Source: Dyadobacter sp. MSC1_007 (GTDB taxonomy: Bacteria; Bacteroidota; Bacteroidia; Cytophagales; Spirosomataceae). Taken from it: a DNA stretch of 64,000 nucleotides. The stretch covers positions 186,001-250,000 of the forward strand of contig NZ_JAMOZL010000003.1 of the NCBI RefSeq assembly GCF_023667495.1, in the 5' to 3' direction. The notes beneath the pieces were generated by a model. The model was not told where the DNA came from and ran no database searches. It saw nothing but the letters and a program-made list of their open reading frames with translations. The position numbers and the translations under genes were made by a program. This document shows, piece by piece, positions 59,959 to 64,000 of the stretch (its first letter is position 1; the number at the start of each line of letters is the position of its first letter).

Positions 59959-61449
59959 TTAATGAATGCCGCCCATCCAGCCTTTGATCGGTTTCCAGAA
60001 AACAAGCAGGATCAAACCGAAGGCGGTGGTGACCAGGGCTACCTGATTGAATAATGCGGGCATTTGCATGATATTCTCCTCGTCAAAGCCTCCCGCGAAG
60101 ATTCCGGCGATGAGGTTTCCGAGTGAGGCACCTACAAACCATATCCCCATCAACTGGCTTACATAGCGTTTAGGTGCCAATTTGGTATAGGAACTCAGTC
60201 CAACCGGACTTACGCACAGTTCACCGATGGTATGCAGGAAATAGGTAAATGTGAGAAAGAAAGGCGATGCTAGCTGGCCTTTGACGGCAATATTGGAAGC
60301 CCCTACCATGACAAAGAAGCTCAAACCAAGCAGTATCAAACCGGCCGCAAACTTGACGGGAATCGACGGGTTCATGTTTCTTGACGAAAGATAGATCCAC
60401 AAACTTGCCAGGACAGGCGCAAATATGAGTACGAATGTAGGCTGGAAGTTCTGGAACCAGCTCGATGGTACTTCCCAACCGCCTATCATGCGTTGCGTAT
60501 GACGTTCGGCGAAGATTTGCAAGGATGTTCCGGCCTGCTCATAGCCCGCCCAGAAGAGCGCAATCGCGAGAAACAGAATGATCAACACCAGTACACGAAA
60601 TTGCTCCACGCGCGTGAGGCCGCCAGCCACTAATATATAAAGGAAGTAGGAAGCGGAAATTGTTACGATGATCACCCCTGCTCCCTGGGCAAGTCCCTGA
60701 GCGGTGGTCATGTCGATGGTCCCGGTTGTTTGCAATACGATAAGAAATACGATCAGTAATGCGATAAGTCCGTAACCCAACATTTTGTTTGTGCCCGATT
60801 GTGCAACAGATTCGGGTGTAGAAACTTTGGCCAGCGGCACCTCGCCCAGGCCTTTGAGGTATTTCGCGCTCCCAAACCGGAAAACGATCAATCCAAGAAG
60901 CATCCCGATTGCGGCTGCCCCGAAGCCCATATGCCAGCTTACTTTTTCGCCCAGGTAACCGACAATCGCGATTCCCAGGAACGAGCCGAGGTTGATACCC
61001 ATATAAAAGATAGAGAATGCAGCATCCCGCCGTGCGCCGCCTTCTGGGTAAAGTTCAGCAACGATAGAGCTGATATTAGGTTTGAGCAACCCGGTACCGA
61101 CGGCCACGGTGACCAACCCCAAATAGAAAATCCCCGTTCCGGCGGGGATAGCAAGTATAATATGGCCCAGCATGATGATGATACCTCCGTACCAAATGGC
61201 TTTTTTCTGGCCCAGGATATTGTCGGCCAGCCAGCCACCAGGTAAAGTCAGCAGGTAAACCGACGCTGTATATAATCCGTAGATCGCCGCCCCTTCGCCT
61301 GCGCTCATGGCCATTCCACCGCTGACATTGTCGAGCAAGAAAAGCAGAAGAATCGCCCGCATGCCATAATAGCTGAAACGCTCCCACATTTCGGCAAAGA
61401 ACAAGACGTACAGGCCTTTGGGGTGTTTTTGGGAAATCTGTGAAGACAT
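59959..61449 (-). CDS. POT/PTR-family proton-dependent oligopeptide transporter
   Basis: This 496-residue protein has 14 predicted helices and POT signature segments: FFAEMWERFSYYGMRAILLL (ExxERFxYY) near residue 20, GAAIYGLYTASVYLLTLPGG, GTGLLKPNISSIVAELYPEG (PTR2 signature region) and DAAFSIFYMGINLGSFLGIA. It imports di- and tripeptides with protons. It is the first gene of a two-gene operon with the M13 peptidase. A promoter and a strong terminator for the upstream coiled-coil gene lie between it and 61609. Confidence 0.94.
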   Translation of the reverse strand: MSSQISQKHPKGLYVLFFAEMWERFSYYGMRAILLLFLLDNVSGGMAMSAGEGAAIYGLYTASVYLLTLPGGWLADNILGQKKAIWYGGIIIMLGHIILAIPAGTGIFYLGLVTVAVGTGLLKPNISSIVAELYPEGGARRDAAFSIFYMGINLGSFLGIAIVGYLGEKVSWHMGFGAAAIGMLLGLIVFRFGSAKYLKGLGEVPLAKVSTPESVAQSGTNKMLGYGLIALLIVFLIVLQTTGTIDMTTAQGLAQGAGVIIVTISASYFLYILVAGGLTRVEQFRVLVLIILFLAIALFWAGYEQAGTSLQIFAERHTQRMIGGWEVPSSWFQNFQPTFVLIFAPVLASLWIYLSSRNMNPSIPVKFAAGLILLGLSFFVMVGASNIAVKGQLASPFFLTFTYFLHTIGELCVSPVGLSSYTKLAPKRYVSQLMGIWFVGASLGNLIAGIFAGGFDEENIMQMPALFNQVALVTTAFGLILLVFWKPIKGWMGGIH

Positions 61450-61504
61450 AGAAGAGAAGTGTTTTATTTGGTTTTTGGGGTTGTTATCAATACGTTTTTA
61501 TCGT

Positions 61505-61533
61505 GCAAGATAGGGAATATGGATAAATATCAA
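61505..61533 (-). promoter_or_regulatory. Candidate promoter of the peptide transporter operon
   Basis: On the minus strand TTG (61531-61533), 18 nt, then TATCTTGC (61505-61512), a TAnnTTTG-like box with one substitution. It lies about 55 bp upstream of the transporter ATG. Confidence 0.4.
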
Positions 61534-61547
61534 TGGCTGGTAAAAAT

Positions 61548-61585
61548 AAAAGCGATAACGGGACGAGCGTCCTGTTATCGCTTTT
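61548..61585. terminator. Strong bidirectional intrinsic terminator
   Basis: AAAAGCGATAACGGGAC and GTCCTGTTATCGCTTTT (with a mid-stem G:T pair) pair around a 4-nt loop. A-tracts on one side and T-tracts on the other support termination in both directions, here mainly for the minus-strand coiled-coil gene that ends at 61609. Confidence 0.85.
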
Positions 61586-61608
61586 GTAAACGACTTGTCG
61601 AAGAAAGT

Positions 61609-62517
61609 TTACTTAACCGAGAATGAGCCTTCGCCTATCGAAAATCCTTCGGCGTAAAGTTCAATAGTGTATTTGCCGGAAGTGAATTGCGCGTCCCTAT
61701 CGTAGAGTATGCTCACGTCCTGGTTGTTATTCGAATATGTGACATCCTTACTGACTGTATATCCTTGCTCCTGGCCATTATACTGGAAAACGCCGGACCC
61801 AGTTTTGGTATCGGAGATGGTCGCCCCGCTTGGATCGATGATCCGCATGTATATTGTCTTGTTGTCAGTCATCGTAAGTGGGTTCTTTTCAAGGATGAAA
61901 TCGACCCTTACCTTATCCACTCTTTTAGATTTGACATTTTCGCCTTCACGCACTTTGCCTTTGGACGATACCGCATATACTTTCACGTTCCGGGCGCGCA
62001 AGGCTGCGGCCATCGTTACTTTCGATTCCAGTTCGGTGTTTTTGGCTACTACACCGCTCAGGGAGTCGGCGACAGCCTGCTTGCTGGTCTGTAATTCAGT
62101 TTTTTCCTGTGCCAGCGTTTCGTTTTGGCTTATGAGCTGCTGGTTTTCCTCGCGAAGTTGTGCGATCTCAGTGTCCTTTTTGGTTAAAAACTCCTCATAT
62201 TCCTTGATTTTTCGACCCATGGTCACGTTACCTTTGCGCAATGCTGCCCGGTCGCTTTCCAATGTGGCCTTCATTTTCTGGAGTTCTTCAATGTCGCCGC
62301 CCAGCCCTTGTACTTCGGCGATGCGTGCATCCAGTTGTTTGGAGATAGAATCGAGCTTGATTTCGGAGGCGGCCAGTTCACTAACCCTTGCGGAGAGGTC
62401 TGTTTCCTGCTTTTGGGTTAATGTGTGCTCATTGTAATACAGATATCCGAACACGGCTGCAAGGATGGTCATCAGGATCAATCCGATCAATAGACCGGTG
62501 TTACTTTTCCTTTCCAT
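61609..62517 (-). CDS. Membrane-anchored coiled-coil protein with C-terminal beta domain
   Basis: This 302-residue protein has a single N-terminal membrane helix (TGLLIGLILMTILAAVFGYL) and no lipobox, so it is an inner-membrane anchor. Residues about 35-180 form a long coiled coil (LSARVSELAASEIKLDSIS, IKEYEEFLTKKDTEIAQLRE, ENQQLISQNETLAQEKTELQ). The C-terminal 120 residues are beta-rich (VRVDFILEKNPLTMTDNKTI, SGKYTIELYAEGFSIGEGSF). I do not know its role; coiled-coil envelope proteins of this kind often scaffold secretion or cell-envelope machinery. It stands alone with its own terminator. Confidence 0.82.
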   Translation of the reverse strand: MERKSNTGLLIGLILMTILAAVFGYLYYNEHTLTQKQETDLSARVSELAASEIKLDSISKQLDARIAEVQGLGGDIEELQKMKATLESDRAALRKGNVTMGRKIKEYEEFLTKKDTEIAQLREENQQLISQNETLAQEKTELQTSKQAVADSLSGVVAKNTELESKVTMAAALRARNVKVYAVSSKGKVREGENVKSKRVDKVRVDFILEKNPLTMTDNKTIYMRIIDPSGATISDTKTGSGVFQYNGQEQGYTVSKDVTYSNNNQDVSILYDRDAQFTSGKYTIELYAEGFSIGEGSFSVK

Positions 62518-62583
62518 AAATATATGTTTAGGTTATTGATATATTTTCTGGAATAGGTTCAAAAACCATGCCACTACTATACG

Positions 62584-63357
62584 TCAGTAGTCGCCGCCTG
62601 CGCCTCCGCCGCCAAAGCTACCACCGCCAAAGCCTCCGAAGCCGCCACCGTCACCACCGCCCCAGTTGCCGGAGAAGCTTCCACTGCCCGAATGGGTGGT
62701 ATATGGCCAGATCACAGGACCGCCGAAGTTGCGGTAGCCGCCTCTTCCGCCTCCATTATTCCGGTTGCGGAACATGATGATGAGTATGATGATGAATATA
62801 ATGATGAATATGAAAAAGGGCGGAAAAGAGTTGCCACCATCGTCTTCTTTAGGATCTGCCTTATATTCGCCGGTAGCATATTTGAAGATCGCATCGACGC
62901 CGTCACTCAATCCCTGATAAAACTGCCCGTTTTTAAACTGAGGTGTAATTACCTGCGAAACGATCCTTTTGGCGATTGCATCGGGGATCGCGCCTTCCAG
63001 CCCGTAACCGGTCGCAATGAAAACTTTTCGCTCAGTGGGTGCCCAGAGTAACACAATGCCGTTGTTTTTGCCTTTTTGGCCTACGCCCCATTCTGTCCCA
63101 AGTTTGAACGCATAATCCGCGATAGGGTAGTCGCCAAGCGTAGGTACCGTCACGATCACGATCTGGGAAGATGTGGAGTCGTTATAGGCAACCAGCTTTT
63201 GCTCTAATTGTGCTTCCTGGCCTGCATCCAGTTGATTGGCAAGGTCGTTCACCAATCTGGGAGGATTAGGCTTAGGTGGTATATCCTGAGCGTGCACATT
63301 AAGGAATGCGACAACCGCCAGGACAAACAATGTGAGGAATCTCTTCATAGGGTTCAT
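62584..63357 (-). CDS. TPM-domain protein (YgcG-like), secreted, with Gly-rich tail
   Basis: This 257-residue protein has a signal peptide (FLTLFVLAVVAFLNVHA). A TPM domain follows (residues 25-150): LVNDLANQLDAGQEAQLEQK, SSQIVIVTVPTLGDYPIADY and GIVLLWAPTERKVFIATGYG. A transmembrane helix (PPFFIFIIIFIIILIIMFRN) precedes a glycine-rich tail (GGFGGFGGGSFGGGGAGGDY). TPM domains have a reported acid-phosphatase-like fold; YgcG-type members are near-universal in the Bacteroidota and lie beside lemA. Its ATG overlaps the stop of the upstream TPM gene by 4 bp. Confidence 0.9.
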   Translation of the reverse strand: MNPMKRFLTLFVLAVVAFLNVHAQDIPPKPNPPRLVNDLANQLDAGQEAQLEQKLVAYNDSTSSQIVIVTVPTLGDYPIADYAFKLGTEWGVGQKGKNNGIVLLWAPTERKVFIATGYGLEGAIPDAIAKRIVSQVITPQFKNGQFYQGLSDGVDAIFKYATGEYKADPKEDDGGNSFPPFFIFIIIFIIILIIMFRNRNNGGGRGGYRNFGGPVIWPYTTHSGSGSFSGNWGGGDGGGFGGFGGGSFGGGGAGGDY

Positions 63358-63797
63358 TGTCCGAACGAGATGTCGTCCGGAAGTTCGTTGATGTCGCCGG
63401 ACTGGAAGGGAAAGTGCTTTTTCAGCTGAATGCCGGCTTCCCGAATTCCTCTGCTAAGTCCTTCTTTATATTCTCCTTTTGCGAAATGGCTTCGTAGCAG
63501 CTCTTTTGTACTGTTCCAGAAGTCGGCAGTTACCTTTTCGTCGATGCCTTTATCTCCCAATACGGCGAACTTGCGGTCTTCATAGGCGAGATAAAATAAA
63601 ACACCATTACTTTCGGCTGTTTCGTGGAGGTGGAGGGCCAGGAATACTTCTTTGGCCCGCTCCATAACATCCTCGTTCGGGCATTTTTTCTCGATATGGA
63701 CCTTTACTTCCCCGGAAGTTTGTTTTTCTGCTTCCTGAATCGCCTCAATAATATATTGCTGCTCTTCATCATTAAAAAATACGGGTTCGGCTGCCAT
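63354..63797 (-). CDS. TPM-domain protein, cytoplasmic-type (no signal peptide)
   Basis: The ATG at 63797 (MAAEPVFFNDEEQQYIIEAI) gives 147 residues; a longer frame to 63953 overlaps lemA and is rejected. The TPM features are TSGEVKVHIEKKCPNEDVME, ESNGVLFYLAYEDRKFAVLG and KGIDEKVTADFWNSTKELLR with a C-terminal helix. It lies between lemA and the second TPM gene, overlapping the latter by 4 bp (ATGA). Successive TPM genes after lemA are frequent; they may form a membrane complex whose role is not settled. Confidence 0.88.
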   Translation of the reverse strand: MAAEPVFFNDEEQQYIIEAIQEAEKQTSGEVKVHIEKKCPNEDVMERAKEVFLALHLHETAESNGVLFYLAYEDRKFAVLGDKGIDEKVTADFWNSTKELLRSHFAKGEYKEGLSRGIREAGIQLKKHFPFQSGDINELPDDISFGQ

Positions 63798-63833
63798 CGT
63801 GCGGGTATTTGGGACTGGATAGGATTTTATACA

Positions 63834-63860
63834 ACCTTCCGGATGTAACACTCGGAAGGT
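63834..63860. other. Hairpin between lemA and the first TPM gene
   Basis: ACCTTCCG (63834-63841) and CGGAAGGT (63853-63860) form a perfect 8-bp stem with an 11-nt loop in the lemA-TPM gap. It may tune the ratio of the two products or protect the transcript. It has no T-run. Confidence 0.55.
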
Positions 63861-63870
63861 CGTATGGTGA

Positions 63871-64000
63871 TCAGAACTGTACGGAAGGAGCTTTTTCCGA
63901 GCCTGCCGCGGCTGTGAAATATCCTTTTTGAGAAAACCCGAAGATGCCCGCAAAGATGTTGTTAGGGAATGTCCGTACGTCCTGATTGTATTCCTTCACA
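63871..64000 (-). CDS. lemA: LemA-family membrane protein, C-terminal part (cut by window edge)
   Basis: The last 42 codons and stop are present. They read VKEYNQDVRTFPNNIFAGIF followed by GFSQKGYFTAAAGSEKAPSVQ and a final F. That matches the conserved LemA C-terminus (YN, R-x-FPNN, GF, P-x-V-x-F). LemA is an inner-membrane protein of unknown function with one N-terminal helix and a helical cytoplasmic or periplasmic domain. The start is outside the window. It leads the TPM genes as in many Bacteroidota. Confidence 0.92.
   Translation of the reverse strand, partial: VKEYNQDVRTFPNNIFAGIFGFSQKGYFTAAAGSEKAPSVQF

Overview
The window looks like chromosome from a free-living, aerobic, polysaccharide-degrading member of the Bacteroidota, most likely Cytophagales/Spirosomaceae and close to Dyadobacter. 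This is inferred from gene content, not from a database search. Pointers are a SusC-type outer-membrane protein, a type IX secretion (T9SS) sorting domain on a giant subtilase, several promoters of the Bacteroidota form (TTG/TTTG, about 19 nt, TAnnTTTG), few Shine-Dalgarno sequences, many lipoprotein and Tat-like signal peptides, and moderate GC. No rRNA, tRNA, CRISPR array, phage or complete insertion sequence was recognised.

Layout. 1-6249 (minus): the start of a susC gene cut by the window edge, a 1250-residue ThuA/dehydrogenase/HEAT/CARDB/azurin lipoprotein, an intergenic repeat cluster and a Gfo/Idh/MocA oxidoreductase. 6554-9889 (plus): GNAT acetyltransferase, GH125 exo-alpha-mannosidase, a palindrome-rich element with terminal inverted repeats, and bioB. 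9957-11668 is a small accessory islet: a higBA toxin-antitoxin pair whose toxin start is destroyed by a perfect 27-bp-arm palindrome, a small orphan gene and a tandem pair of 70-residue paralogs. 11669-15431: PepSY protein and TonB-dependent siderophore receptor (iron uptake). 15577-18545: sugar epimerase, small lipoprotein, AraC regulator and orphan XRE regulator. 18680-24180: a hexuronate/mannonate operon (uxuA, SDR, ThuA, Gfo/Idh) facing a divergent LacI regulator, with a classic LacI-type operator between them.

24258-33770: a Uma2 protein and a tight five-gene minus-strand operon. It encodes a PfkB kinase-HAD fusion, two paralogous propeller/helical-toroid proteins flanking a YdjC-like deacetylase, and a TolB-like protein. 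I cannot match it to a described pathway, and it is my main candidate for an uncharacterised system. 34353-40551 is mostly housekeeping: ECF sigma factor, lipoprotein, lgt, yidD, moxR, prmC, ribD, aroE. 40803-47256: T9SS subtilase and a nucleoside hydrolase.

47259-57792 is an amino-sugar locus. A plus-strand operon (GH20 hexosaminidase, ROK kinase, FucP-type transporter, LacI/AraC hybrid regulator) stands divergent from a minus-strand operon (NagX-like membrane acyltransferase, a large putative glycoside hydrolase, HpcH-type aldolase). Together they would trim, import, phosphorylate and regulate GlcNAc-type sugars. A heptad-repeat hairpin separates this from a peptide-use pair (M13 peptidase, POT transporter; 57883-61449). 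The window ends with a coiled-coil membrane protein and a lemA/TPM/TPM operon whose lemA runs off the edge.

Several non-coding observations stand out. Two distant sugar-enzyme genes share an ungapped 56-bp upstream block (6373-6428 and 16472-16527). There are also several long perfect or near-perfect palindromes and the heptad array at 57793-57876.
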